From CAVQFB01 sp963711675 (GTDB lineage: Bacteria > Acidobacteriota > Terriglobia > Terriglobales > Acidobacteriaceae), in NCBI GenBank assembly GCA_963711675.1, contig CAVQFB010000018.1, positions 23,986 through 87,985 of the forward strand: a stretch of DNA of 64,000 nt. The letters run 5' to 3'. The notes beneath the pieces were generated by a model that was given only the letters and a program-made list of their open reading frames with translations, did not search any database and was not told where the DNA came from. Both the position numbers and the translations under genes were made by a program. Positions 52,212 to 61,181 of the stretch are shown here, piece after piece. Within the stretch, counting starts at the first letter, position 1; the number at the start of each line of letters is the position of its first letter.

Positions 52212-52656
52212 CGGGAACGCTACATCCCACGTACAATGTCCGAAAGGTGCCCACAACACTTGCTCGTTGTGCCCGTAAGGAGGCAGAGATTGCAAGCCTC
52301 ATTTGGACGCTTGAAGACGTGGCTGATCACGTTGGAACATCGGTTGGACTTTTGGCCAGCGTTCAAAGGAGCCGTCGCCGCGCATGAATGGGCGATTTAT
52401 CCATTCTTTCTGCTCTTGGTAGTCATTTTCTTCCTGCTGTTGCCCCGCGCCTGTCGTTATCCGTAGCTGGTGTAATCGGGATGTTACAACAGCTTGCTTC
52501 TCGCGGGTGTATTCTGGCTTTCGTGACTCGATCCGAAACAACGGCATCACTCGTTTGGCTTCTCTGGCTTCTCGGGGTCCTGCCTGTGATCGCACTGTCG
52601 GGCTTTCTCAAAAAGTTGTGGCGCACTTGGCGGGGCAAATAAATCTAAAGCCAATC

Positions 52657-52696
52657 GGCAGTCGATGAGTGCTATGGGGATTTTTCACTAACTGAC
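52657..52696 (+). repeat. Degenerate intergenic repeat, copy B
   Basis: Pattern GTCGATGAGTGCTATGGGGA then TTTTTCACTAACTGAC. It lies about 70 bases before the VWFA-related gene. Confidence 0.45.
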
Positions 52697-52766
52697 TTGA
52701 AAGATCGCCGCTATTCTGCCGCGGTGTTCCTGTCGTCTGCGGAATAGAATGCAATCGGAGGCCTCT

Positions 52767-54539
52767 ATGTTCAGGCTCAATGGGCACTCGCTCGGCGTTG
52801 CTTCCACGTTCATCCTTTGCATTCTTGCGGTATGTGCACAGGCACAGAGACGGGACTCTGCTCCGTCTCCTCCTCCTCCGCAGAACGGTGCGGCAAATGC
52901 GGGGGTGAATAAGCCTCCCGAGAGTGCGTTTCCCACTGGACACCTTACAGCGCGAGCCGAGGGCGAGGGTCCGGTTCTGTTCAAGAGTGAAACCGTGCTC
53001 ATTCAAATCCCCGTCGTTGTAGTCGACAAGTCGGGGAATCACGTTACGAATTTGAAGAAAGAGGATTTCCTGGTCCAGGAGAACGGCAAAGACCAGAAGG
53101 TAGCCACCTTTGAGGAAGTGGTAGCCGACAAGTCACGCGGGCCCGCACCCAAGACGCAACCTGGCGAATTCAGTAATCTGGCAGCCAAACTCGGCGAGCA
53201 GCCTCGTGCGGTTACGGTCATCGCACTGGACACGGTGAATACGCCATTCCTTGACCAGGGCTATGCACGGAAGGAACTGTTGAAGTTTCTCGCTCAGAAT
53301 CTGGATTCGAACCAGATCATCGGGCTGGTACTGATCGGCTCGCATGGGCTTAAGGTGGTGCAGGGGTTGACGGACGACACCAAGTCATTGATTGAAGCCT
53401 TGAATAAAGTGAGCGGCGAACTGCCGGCGATAACAGGGGTAGATCTCGATACCCAGGTAGCCGCGGCGAGCCTCGACATACTGCCGGCGAAAATAAGGAT
53501 GCTGCACGATTTTGAGGTCTCAGGCGATGTCCCGCTTGCGAGCTTTCGGCAAGAGTCGGCGATCGAGACGACGATGCAAGCTTTCCTGGGGATTGCCTGG
53601 TCGCTATCGGGTGTTCCGGGAAAAAAATCTTTGATATGGGCGACTGGCGGCATGCCTTTTTACCTGGACTCCCCTTCCACCGTTCCCGGAGCACATCTGT
53701 CCAACCTTTACGAGCGAGCCATGGCGGCTCTGAACGAGTCCAATATATCGGTGTATCCAGTGGACGTCCGCGGATTATTCAACGACATGCCGGTGGCGGA
53801 CCAGCGGCGCATGATCTCGCACGGTCCGAGTGATCTCATGCGCCAGACTTCGAACCGCGCCTGGTTAACGTTCTTGTCGCAGGATACGTTAAATGAATTC
53901 GCGGCGATGACAGGCGGAAAGGCGTTCTACAGCAGCAACGATATCTCCAATTTATTCAAGCGTGCGGTCGACGATTCATCCTCCTACTACCTGGTCGGCT
54001 ATTACCTGGACACGAAAAACACGAAGGCGGGATGGCGGCAACTGAAAATAAAGGTGCGGGGCAAAGAGAAGGGAGCAGAAGTGCGAACGCGAACGGGGTT
54101 CCTGGTGACGAATGCGACCGTGAATCCAGACGTCGCGAAGAAGAGCGACATGGACCTCGCGATTATTTCGCCATTTGATAGCACTGGGCTTCCGCTAACG
54201 GTACGTTGGCTGGGGACATCGGCCGATGTCACAACCAAAAAAGTGCAATTCGGTTTGCAACTGCCGTCGGACGCATTGGCCTTAGGATCCAAGAATTTGT
54301 TGAATTTTGATTACGTAGCATTTGCCTATATCACGAAGGACGGGAAACAGGTCAACGGCGTATCCAAAACCATTCGCGGCAACATTTCGCCTGACCTGGT
54401 AGCCAAATTCCGGGAACGACCTTTCGGACTAAAGGATGAGCTGGCGCTGGGGCCGGGCCAGTACACTGTGCGGTTCGTTGTTCGCGACGATGTTTCCGGC
54501 AAGGTGGGCAGTGTCTCAGCGCCGCTCACTGTGAATTGA
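52767..54539 (+). CDS. Secreted VWFA-related domain protein (Acidobacteriota type)
   Basis: A 590-residue protein from the ATG that has CGGAGG six bases upstream; an earlier in-frame ATG at 52749 lacks a site. A signal peptide (VASTFILCILAVCAQAQRR) is followed by a Pro-rich stretch. The VWFA-related module starts IQIPVVVVDKSGNHVTNLKK and includes VTVIALDTVNTPFL, where the MIDAS-like pattern is DTxNT rather than DxSxS, and then KKSLIWATGGMPF. The C-terminal half is a beta-rich domain. This architecture is expanded in Acidobacteriota and of unknown function, probably surface interaction. It stands alone between two repeat copies. Confidence 0.88.
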   Translation: MFRLNGHSLGVASTFILCILAVCAQAQRRDSAPSPPPPQNGAANAGVNKPPESAFPTGHLTARAEGEGPVLFKSETVLIQIPVVVVDKSGNHVTNLKKEDFLVQENGKDQKVATFEEVVADKSRGPAPKTQPGEFSNLAAKLGEQPRAVTVIALDTVNTPFLDQGYARKELLKFLAQNLDSNQIIGLVLIGSHGLKVVQGLTDDTKSLIEALNKVSGELPAITGVDLDTQVAAASLDILPAKIRMLHDFEVSGDVPLASFRQESAIETTMQAFLGIAWSLSGVPGKKSLIWATGGMPFYLDSPSTVPGAHLSNLYERAMAALNESNISVYPVDVRGLFNDMPVADQRRMISHGPSDLMRQTSNRAWLTFLSQDTLNEFAAMTGGKAFYSSNDISNLFKRAVDDSSSYYLVGYYLDTKNTKAGWRQLKIKVRGKEKGAEVRTRTGFLVTNATVNPDVAKKSDMDLAIISPFDSTGLPLTVRWLGTSADVTTKKVQFGLQLPSDALALGSKNLLNFDYVAFAYITKDGKQVNGVSKTIRGNISPDLVAKFRERPFGLKDELALGPGQYTVRFVVRDDVSGKVGSVSAPLTVN

Positions 54540-54961
54540 ACGCGAAGACGGGAAGCGGGTCCTAACCCGATCGCTGGACGCATTTTCTTTCGGGCACCAT
54601 CTAAGGTAAATTCTTGAGCGGAAATTCAACGACGTAGTCATCATCCTGCCGCAATTCTCCGGCTACGGCACCGGGCACGATTCCTAAGCTTATGATCAAC
54701 CACCGGTGAGGAGGCTCATACGAATTGAACTCCGCAATCCCGGCAGCGTCCATCCCCCAGCACTGTAGTATTGGCGAGAGGAACGGGATCGTACTGAAAA
54801 TCGCAAGCTAGAGCAGCCGTCACAAACAATAGCAACGCCACAAGCAAGCCTATACGCTACACGTGGCGTAAACATCGTTAATTGACGAAATCAGGCGTTT
54901 GCACGTTTTGACCGATGGTCATTGAGTGCTATGGCGATGTTTCAACAATTGGATGATTTGC
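54540..54961. other. Intergenic region with degenerate repeat copy C
   Basis: A 422-base gap between convergent genes. Apart from the repeat at 54876-54953 I see no gene, hairpin with T-run or other feature. Confidence 0.5.
54876..54953 (+). repeat. Degenerate intergenic repeat, copy C (long form)
   Basis: Starts TTGACGAAATCAGGCGTTTG, followed by CACGTTTTG, then GGTCATTGAGTGCTATGG and GATGTTTCAACAATTG. The longer block is shared with copy D on the other side of the membrane-protein gene. Confidence 0.5.
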
Positions 54962-55876
54962 TCAGTTGCCCCGGAGCCCCAACTTTGAAAGCGGCACATC
55001 CGGCAACGCCTTGCTTTGCCGTTCTTCCTGTCCCTTTTCCGTCGCCCGTATCTCATCAAGAAGGTCAGTAGAATGCTTCTTCTTGTCCTCAAAGGTAGCT
55101 TTGGTTGTGCGGTCTGAAAAGACTAGTTCATGACCATTCAGCTTTATTGTCTTGTGATTTGCAGCCACAAAATCGTACAGACCGACTGTAGCCTCAAGCC
55201 ACTCTGCTATCTGAGAGGATGCTTTGGCGTACTCGTCATCCACGCCCTTCCGTTGCGCCTCAAACGACTCCAAGTAGGCGGGGTCAGCTTTAGACATTTT
55301 CGTCCGAAAGGCATTCATCGCTTCTTGCTGCCGGTTTGAGTAGGTGATGTCCCGAGATGCAGCCGCTTCCACTTGGCTCTTCACAGATTGAATGACATCG
55401 TCATTCTCAAACGACTCGGCGGAATAGAGAGCTGGCGTTATGGGTTTGAACCGAGAAGCGTCAGCGGTATACTCGCGGCTGTTTTGAAGCCTTGTTCGCA
55501 ATAGCTGCACCAAAATAGCTCTGTTCTCAGGTTTAATGTCGCTGATCAGCTTCGATGAAACTGCTTCGTCCAAGATTGCTTGGCTGAAATCTAGGTCTCG
55601 GTGCAGAACGCCCCAAAGGCAACCGCACGCTACCATGGCCAGAGTTATTGCTGTGACGACAAGGCTAGGGGGCGTTTTCAGTTGAAGGCGGCGGTTCTTA
55701 GCTAAGATGCTCCGTAGCACAACCGCATTAAGAATAACGAATACGATGGGTGTTGTTATGAGCGTTGTTTCGGCATTGACTTCGCGTCTGGCGTGCCAGA
55801 ACAGCCAAAACGCAGCGGTCAGGTTCGTACCAATGACTATTAGCCAGTCCCGACTCCGTTGGCTCAACTGAGTCAT
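54962..55876 (-). CDS. Membrane-anchored hypothetical protein
   Basis: A 304-residue protein of unknown family. Three hydrophobic segments lie in the first 95 residues (DWLIVIGTNLTAAFWLFWHA, TTPIVFVILNAVVL and PPSLVVTAITLAMVACGCLW). A 200-residue mostly helical, charged domain follows, with coiled-coil-like stretches (VKSQVEAAASRDITYSNRQQ, MSKADPAYLESFEAQRKGVD). By eye its GC is clearly below neighbours. It is flanked on both sides by copies of the same degenerate repeat, so it may be an inserted or exchangeable unit. The frame is long and uninterrupted, which supports a real gene. Confidence 0.72.
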   Translation of the reverse strand: MTQLSQRSRDWLIVIGTNLTAAFWLFWHARREVNAETTLITTPIVFVILNAVVLRSILAKNRRLQLKTPPSLVVTAITLAMVACGCLWGVLHRDLDFSQAILDEAVSSKLISDIKPENRAILVQLLRTRLQNSREYTADASRFKPITPALYSAESFENDDVIQSVKSQVEAAASRDITYSNRQQEAMNAFRTKMSKADPAYLESFEAQRKGVDDEYAKASSQIAEWLEATVGLYDFVAANHKTIKLNGHELVFSDRTTKATFEDKKKHSTDLLDEIRATEKGQEERQSKALPDVPLSKLGLRGN

Positions 55877-56311
55877 TTAGCTGGATTATATCTTCTGAAC
55901 ACAGCGATTAGATGGTTCCTGACGAAATCATGCGATTGCACAAGTTTGCGCCGTTTCTTCGCCATGGAACCTGGTCAATGAGGGTAATCGAGATCTTTCA
56001 CCAGCTGACTGCCGTACTAAGGCGGGACGCTTGTCCGTTTGTGCCCACGATAATGGGCGATGACTGCTCCGGCACTGTACGCGACAGCGACTCTGAGGCC
56101 CTTCACATTCATCACCCTCGTTACTTTCCCGATGGCAACAACGTCAGCACTAGCGGTGAGAACTTGGCTGTAGGCTTGAAAAACTGAAACAGTCTGATAT
56201 AAATTACCGGTCGCCCGGGAGGTCAAAATGGAAATCCCGGACTAGTGCCTTGCTGTTTTCAGAGTTTCGAATGATGACGTGATTAGCCAATCACAGCTTG
56301 GAGCATGAAAG
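55877..56311. other. Intergenic region with degenerate repeat copy D
   Basis: A 435-base divergent gap. Copy D of the repeat occupies 55918-56011. An open frame at 55912-56187 runs through the repeat and has no protein-like features. Promoters for both flanking genes must lie here but I cannot place them. Confidence 0.5.
55918..56011 (+). repeat. Degenerate intergenic repeat, copy D (long form)
   Basis: Starts CTGACGAAATCATGCGATTG, followed by CACAAGTTTG, then an extra 25 bases, then TGGTCAATGAG and GAGATCTTTCACCAGCTGAC. Same block order as copy C. Confidence 0.5.
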
Positions 56312-56728
56312 ATGAAGATCGTGGGACATCGAGTGCCTTCGCTTTTGTACGTGGCGGTGATGGTCGGCATCTGCGCCGTCGCGTCGACCGTGTTTGGTCA
56401 GGCGCCCGCCAAGACCAAGTACGATGGTTCGTATCATGGGATGTACGATGGATCGTTTGCGGGCAACCCCGCGAAGGGATCCGTCGCATTTTCCGTAGCG
56501 AATGGTGTCATTACCGTGACAGGTCCCGGTCAGGGCGCGGGAACCGTGGATTCTTCTGGTTCGGCGACTTTCGGCGGTTCACTCGGGGTGGCGAATGTCA
56601 CCTGCAAGTTTACTGGCGCCTTCCGGTCCTCAGGCGGCGCGCAGCAGAGCGCTCGCCCTTCGGGTTCATGGTCGTGTGCGGGGTCCGGGCAAACCGGAAA
56701 GGGCACGTGGAGTGCGGATCGACAGTAA
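56312..56728 (+). CDS. Small secreted Gly/Ser-rich protein
   Basis: A 138-residue protein with a signal peptide (PSLLYVAVMVGICAVASTVFGQ). The mature part is short beta strands and turns rich in Gly, Ser and Ala: YDGSYHGMYDGSFAG, AFSVANGVITVTGPGQGAG, SATFGGSLGVANVTCKFTGAF and SGSWSCAGSGQTGKGTW. Two Cys could form one disulfide. The pattern suggests a small beta-barrel or beta-sandwich in the envelope. I do not recognise the family. Single gene, no partner. Confidence 0.7.
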   Translation: MKIVGHRVPSLLYVAVMVGICAVASTVFGQAPAKTKYDGSYHGMYDGSFAGNPAKGSVAFSVANGVITVTGPGQGAGTVDSSGSATFGGSLGVANVTCKFTGAFRSSGGAQQSARPSGSWSCAGSGQTGKGTWSADRQ

Positions 56729-56997
56729 GTGAGTTCGATGCCCTTCATATTCGCGACCGAAAGTGGTGCAGGGCTGGAGTTGTCCGTTATGGGCCCTCTA
56801 CCCTCTCGGCTACCTCCCAGAACCGACCTGACACCCCTGAATGCGCCCATATCGTTGAGTTTACGCTGCCAACCCAGCAGATTCGCATGATAACTGTCGT
56901 TAACGATTACACTCAGAACGCAGTGCCTGGGCCTGCTCCGAGTCCTAGCTGTGGAACAGAATTGGGGCGTTTGCGCCCGCGGGCATACTGATCGGAC

Positions 56998-58683
56998 CTA
57001 CTTGTCCGTTCCCGGTTGCGTGATCTTGAAGTTCTCCTTTTCCTTCGCCTTCCTTACCATGGCGCGAACGTCAGCCAGCAGCTTCGGCGCGTCGTACACG
57101 ATGCCATCCTTTATTGTGTAGCGCACTCCTCCCACCCGCACGACTTCGTTCTTCTCGTTCAGCTTTAGTGCACCCGTGCCGTAGAGTGCGGCGATATTCT
57201 CCAGCGGGTTCACCGGAACCACCACCAGGTCCGCGAGCTTGCCCACTTCAACCGTACCAAGCTGATTGGCGATACCCAGCAGCTGCGCGCCATTCAGCGT
57301 CGCTGACCGAAATACTTCCAACGGATGGAAGCCAGCTTCGCGGAAGAGTTCAAGCTCGCGGATGTATCCGAAGCCATACAGGCTGTAGATGAAGCCGGCG
57401 TCCTCACCCGTGGTGACGCGCCCGCCGTGATTCTTGTAGTCGTTGATGAACTCCATCCAGCGCTGGTAGTTATGCTTCCACGCCACCTCTTCTTCCGTCG
57501 TCCAGTAAAACCAGTAGGAGCCGTGATCGGTGCGGTTCGGGGCATAGTGCCGCCACATTACCGGAAGCGTGTACTCCTCATGCCATTCAGCGCGACGGGC
57601 GCGCATCAGGTCGCGATTGGCTTCGTAAATGGTGAAGGTGGGGTCGATGGTGAAGTCGAGCTTAACCAGCTCATCGCGAACGTCGTTCCACTTCTTGCTG
57701 CCAGGTTCGGCGGCCTGCAGCCAGAGACGGCCGGCGTTGCCGAAACGATCCTGCTCGTTGGCATAGTTGTAGTTGAGAGGGAAGTCCTGCACGGTCCGAT
57801 TGTCGAAGAGCGCTTCGGGCAGGCCGTACCAGTGCTCCATGGAATTCAGCCCCCAGCGGGCGGTGTCGAGCGCATTGGCTCGCGCGACGAAATCCTGCGC
57901 GAGGTGCGCCGCGGTGCCGAGGTGGCATTTCTTCGCTTCGTCGAGCGCGGCCTGGAAGACGTCGGGAGGCGCGCCGATAAATTTGATGCCGTCCGCGCCT
58001 CGGTCGGCAAGGCTGTCGACCCACTTGCGCGCGGCTTCGGGCGTCGTGGGCGGATGCATTTCGCCGGTCTTCAGGTCCATACCGAAAGCAATGTAGGCCT
58101 TAATGCGGGGCGCAGTGATCTCGCTGCGCTCGCTCTTGTCGCGCTGGTCGAGCATCCAGTCGACGCCGTTCTCACCCCAGACCTCGCGGATCGTCGTAAT
58201 GCCGTGGCCCAGCCAGAGTTTGTAGATGTACTCAGCACCGGTGCTGTGCACGGGGCCGATATGCGTGTGGGCGTTGATCAAGCCGGGCAGCACGTACATT
58301 CCGGTAACGTCGAGTTCCTTGTCGCCGGGCTCAGCCTTGGGGCGGTAGTTCTTCGAAGCGGGGATCTTGTCAGTGAGAGGCACACCGGGAAAGCCCACGT
58401 TCACGATCTTCGCAATACGGTTCTTCTCGATGACGATGTCGACCGGGCCGACGGGTGGCGCTCCGGTGCCGTTGATCAAGATGGCGCCGCGCAGGATCAG
58501 GTGAGGGAAGGGGCCCTCGCCTTCGGCGCGTGGCGGAGCTTTTTCCATGACGTCCGATTCGGGCTTGGCCGTGCTCTTGTCGGTCTGGGCCTGAGTGGCC
58601 CACGGAACGACTACAGCGGCGAATACGGCGAGAATGAACGCTACGACTGTCGACCTGAGGACTACCCGGAGTGATATGCCCAC
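56998..58683 (-). CDS. Exported amidohydrolase-superfamily enzyme
   Basis: A 561-residue enzyme from GTG with GGGAG seven bases upstream. A signal peptide (STVVAFILAVFAAVVVPWATQ) precedes the amidohydrolase fold: ILRGAILINGTGAPPVGPVD at the start, the metal motif LPGLINAHTHIGP near residue 138, a later His in GTAAHLAQDFV, His in SMEHWYG, and the Asp in TTGEDAGFIYSLYG. The C-terminal beta domain has GKLADLVVVPVNPLENI. Periplasmic members act on dipeptides, imides or lactones; substrate unknown. A large insert at about 290-420 containing many aromatic residues is unusual. Confidence 0.86.
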   Translation of the reverse strand: MGISLRVVLRSTVVAFILAVFAAVVVPWATQAQTDKSTAKPESDVMEKAPPRAEGEGPFPHLILRGAILINGTGAPPVGPVDIVIEKNRIAKIVNVGFPGVPLTDKIPASKNYRPKAEPGDKELDVTGMYVLPGLINAHTHIGPVHSTGAEYIYKLWLGHGITTIREVWGENGVDWMLDQRDKSERSEITAPRIKAYIAFGMDLKTGEMHPPTTPEAARKWVDSLADRGADGIKFIGAPPDVFQAALDEAKKCHLGTAAHLAQDFVARANALDTARWGLNSMEHWYGLPEALFDNRTVQDFPLNYNYANEQDRFGNAGRLWLQAAEPGSKKWNDVRDELVKLDFTIDPTFTIYEANRDLMRARRAEWHEEYTLPVMWRHYAPNRTDHGSYWFYWTTEEEVAWKHNYQRWMEFINDYKNHGGRVTTGEDAGFIYSLYGFGYIRELELFREAGFHPLEVFRSATLNGAQLLGIANQLGTVEVGKLADLVVVPVNPLENIAALYGTGALKLNEKNEVVRVGGVRYTIKDGIVYDAPKLLADVRAMVRKAKEKENFKITQPGTDK

Positions 58684-59048
58684 GTGATCTCCCTTGAAAT
58701 TGCCGCGCCGCGCGAACTGCAAGGCGAATTTGCACGACTGCGCCGCGAACACGCAAATCGCACGGCGATGAGGTTACATGAAAAAGGGGGATGGGGGAAT
58801 GCAGTGCGCTGGTGGTCGTGCAGTTTGGATCTCAACGTCTTCTCTACAAACGTCGTCCTGAGCGGAGCCGTTCTTCAGGCGGAGTGAAAGCCTGCCCTGA
58901 GCGAACCCTCGCGTGCGCGAGGGGAGTCGAACGGGGATCTGGCGAGCATCACCACGACCATCAGAAACCAGATTGCACCACCACCTGCCCGCCAGAAGAA
59001 TCGACGCTGTTACTTCGCGGCCTTCGCAGACCTCACTACAGGTTTGAC
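58684..59048. other. Intergenic region with a long-form dispersed repeat
   Basis: A 365-base gap between two minus-strand genes. It holds the repeat at 58848-58985. No gene is supported. Confidence 0.55.
58848..58985 (+). repeat. GTCCTGAGCG dispersed repeat, long form with insertion
   Basis: Blocks CGTCCTGAGCGGAGCCG, TCTTCAGGCGGAG, GGATCTGGCG and GAAACCAGATTGCACCAC occur in the same order as the repeat at 51023-51110. An additional segment with a CTCGCGTGCGCGAG palindrome stands in the middle. Confidence 0.65.
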
Positions 59049-59468
59049 CTACTGTTTCTTCGCGAACGAGCGCACGTAGTTCACCAGGTTCCAGAGGTCC
59101 TCGGTCTTGGCGCGATCTCCTTCCGGGGGCATCTCGCCCTTGCCTTTTTGTGTGACGTAGAAGAGTTCTCCGTCGGTGCGGTCTTTCAAGGCGGCGGGAT
59201 CGGTGAAGTCCGGGATACCCTTCATGTCGGCCATGTCTCCCTTGCCATCGCCGCTCTTCCCGTGGCACACCTCGCAGTCGTAGCTATAGATCTTCTTGCC
59301 CCTGGCAAGCGACTCGGGCGTAGGCTTGACCGGGTTCGCTCTACTCGCCGCTTCGGGCGGAATCTTGTATTCGGCGGGCGGGGTTTTGGGAGACGGCTGG
59401 CCCTGCCAACTCCATGCCGCGAAAGGTACGATGAGGAGCGCGAAGACCATCAGGAAGCATCGGCGCAT
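59049..59468 (-). CDS. Periplasmic class I cytochrome c
   Basis: A 139-residue exported monohaem cytochrome. Start at the ATG with AGGAGG seven bases upstream; signal peptide CFLMVFALLIVPFAAWSW. The haem site is C65-E-V-C68-H69 in YDCEVCHGKSGDGKGD, and the distal Met is in GKGEMPPEG near residue 113. KTEDLWNLVNYVRSFA is the usual C-terminal helix. It would carry electrons in the periplasm. The adjacent amidohydrolase and barrel protein do not identify its partner. Confidence 0.92.
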   Translation of the reverse strand: MRRCFLMVFALLIVPFAAWSWQGQPSPKTPPAEYKIPPEAASRANPVKPTPESLARGKKIYSYDCEVCHGKSGDGKGDMADMKGIPDFTDPAALKDRTDGELFYVTQKGKGEMPPEGDRAKTEDLWNLVNYVRSFAKKQ

Positions 59469-59616
59469 GACAACCTCCTGGCCAAGGATACGCACACATA
59501 TTACCCCTATATTCAGCGCAGGCGCAGTGACGCACGAGGGACGGGTTTGCCGGAGCCGCCAGTTCCAGGCTTGCCACTCCGAGCGAGAGGGAACCCGAGC
59601 ACCAGAAACAACCCGG

Positions 59617-61066
59617 TCAAAAGTGGAAAATCAGGTCGCTCGCCACGGTCAGCTGATTATGGCGACGACCGAAATCGTAAGCCTTCCTGTCCCACGCACG
59701 CTCGAAGCGCAACTCCGGACGTATCTGCACCGTTGTGCCCGATCCAATGGCACCACGTGATCGTGTTCTCTGAGTATCGGGTCGCGTAGCCTGTACGTTG
59801 GCCTTTCTTGTCATCGAGAAAGTCACTGCGAAACGACAGGAAGTCATGCGATGAGAGTTCCTTCTGCAGAAAATTGACCACCGCATATTCGGGAGCGGTG
59901 CAACGCTGTTGCCCAGGCAGGCAGTACGCGGCATTCGCGCCTGTTTCCGGCTGAATGGCGCCCCCGATAGCGGGCACGTTGCGCTCATACATGTACCAGG
60001 ACTCGGTGGCCATGTGCACCGTCTTTGAGAACTTGTGATACCAGGTGGCATCATACTGCTGCAGATTGTTGTAGGCGTACTTGCCGTCATTGATGCCGTT
60101 GGCGCAGATGTAAAGGTTGTCATTCACCGACGCGGTCGTGTAGCTCAGGCAGGCTGTACCAGATGGCTTTGCATCCGGCGTCCACAAAGCCACGTCGTGG
60201 CTGGCGGTGATCCCGAGCTGCACCAGCCACTGATCGTTCAGCTTGACCGTCGCCATCACGCCCGTATCGGTGAACGGGTCAATGGCATATAGCAAAGAGT
60301 GGCTGAAGATGTAGTTGTTCGGCGCCAGCTGGGCCTCGATCCCAGGCACGGAGATGAAGCGACCGAACCTCAGATTCATACCCTGCGCGACTTGCGGAAC
60401 GTACACATCGACATATTCAAGAGTAGGATCAAACCCATATTGACGATGGTCGTTCAGCAACTGACCGCTGAAGTAGCCCTTGCCTATCGTAAAGCGATAG
60501 TCCGTGCCGTAAAGGGCCGTGAGATGGTAGCCCCAGTCGATATGATCGCGCTGCACGGAATCCGGCAGCCGCTCGGCGTAGAGAACGAACTGGTTCATCT
60601 GAAGACGATTGGAATAAACATCGTTCGCCTCGGGCGCATTGTTCTGTGCGGAGGTGCTGAAGTTCAGTGTCGGGTCGATCCATCCATACAGCTTCGTCCG
60701 GCTTCTGGCCCCGTTGATGGCGGTCATCAGCGGATAGCTGTTCGTGTCCGGTTCCCCTATCACCGGCGAACCGCCATACGACCACTCCGAATTAGGAAAT
60801 GGCGGGGAATCGAGCGGCGACGGCAGCCCACGCCGCGCTGGAGCCGGCGAGGAAGCAACCGTTCCCGACCAGTCCTGGCGGTAAAACCCCGATAAGCGGG
60901 CAAAGAAGCTCTTCGCATCGGGAAGGTTCGACTTTGGCGTTTCAGGTAGCGGAGAAGTCTTTTTGTCCGCCTGCTGTCCTGGTGAGAGATCGCACGACAA
61001 CAACGCGACGCATACGAACAAAAATACGAAGTAATGGCGGTGGCGAGACTTATTCTCTGGACCCAT
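59617..61066 (-). CDS. Outer-membrane beta-barrel (porin-like) protein, frameshift near 59741
   Basis: A protein of about 483 residues with a signal peptide (YFVFLFVCVALLSCDL). The body is alternating aromatic strands typical of BBP2-type or porin-like barrels: LYGWIDPTLNFSTSAQNN, NQFVLYAERLPDSVQRDHI, FRFGRFISVPGIEAQLAP-like segments and WLVQLGITASHDVALWTPD. The annotated-looking frame ends with a low-complexity tail, but a one-base correction near 59741 (after ENTITWCHWIG) restores TTVQIRPELRFERAWDRKAY and a C-terminus LTVASDLIFHF, the expected final strand ending in Phe. Transport substrate unknown. Divergent from the kinase gene. Confidence 0.82.
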
Positions 61067-61181
61067 GCACGTGGCGTGTCACCTAAGTCTACAAGGTCCC
61101 GCTCCGGCTCCGGCTTTCCGGCATCCATCCAGAAGCCGCCTGCGCCGCAACCTGCTCCGCAAGCTATAATGGCGCGCACAC

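Larger units (their letters stand above)
51654..52766. other. Gene-poor stretch with small open frames and degenerate repeats
   Basis: More than 1.1 kb without a confident gene. It contains one plausible 50-codon frame (51901-52053), two overlapping frames with hydrophobic segments (52191-52466 and 52388-52642) that cannot both be real, and two copies of a degenerate repeat (52177-52211 and 52657-52696). The base composition is lower in GC than the flanks by eye. It may be the residue of decayed genes. Confidence 0.5.

Noticed and set aside
52191..52642. Two overlapping frames with hydrophobic C-terminal stretches as small membrane proteins
   Set aside because: They use different frames of the same bases, begin in or next to a degenerate repeat, and have no ribosome site; I cannot choose either.
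52177..56011. Integron attC sites
   Set aside because: I could not find the paired RYYYAAC/GTTRRRY boxes at consistent positions, and genes between repeats are not all in one orientation.
55912..56187. A 91-codon plus-strand frame
   Set aside because: It is built on repeat copy D and has no protein-like pattern.
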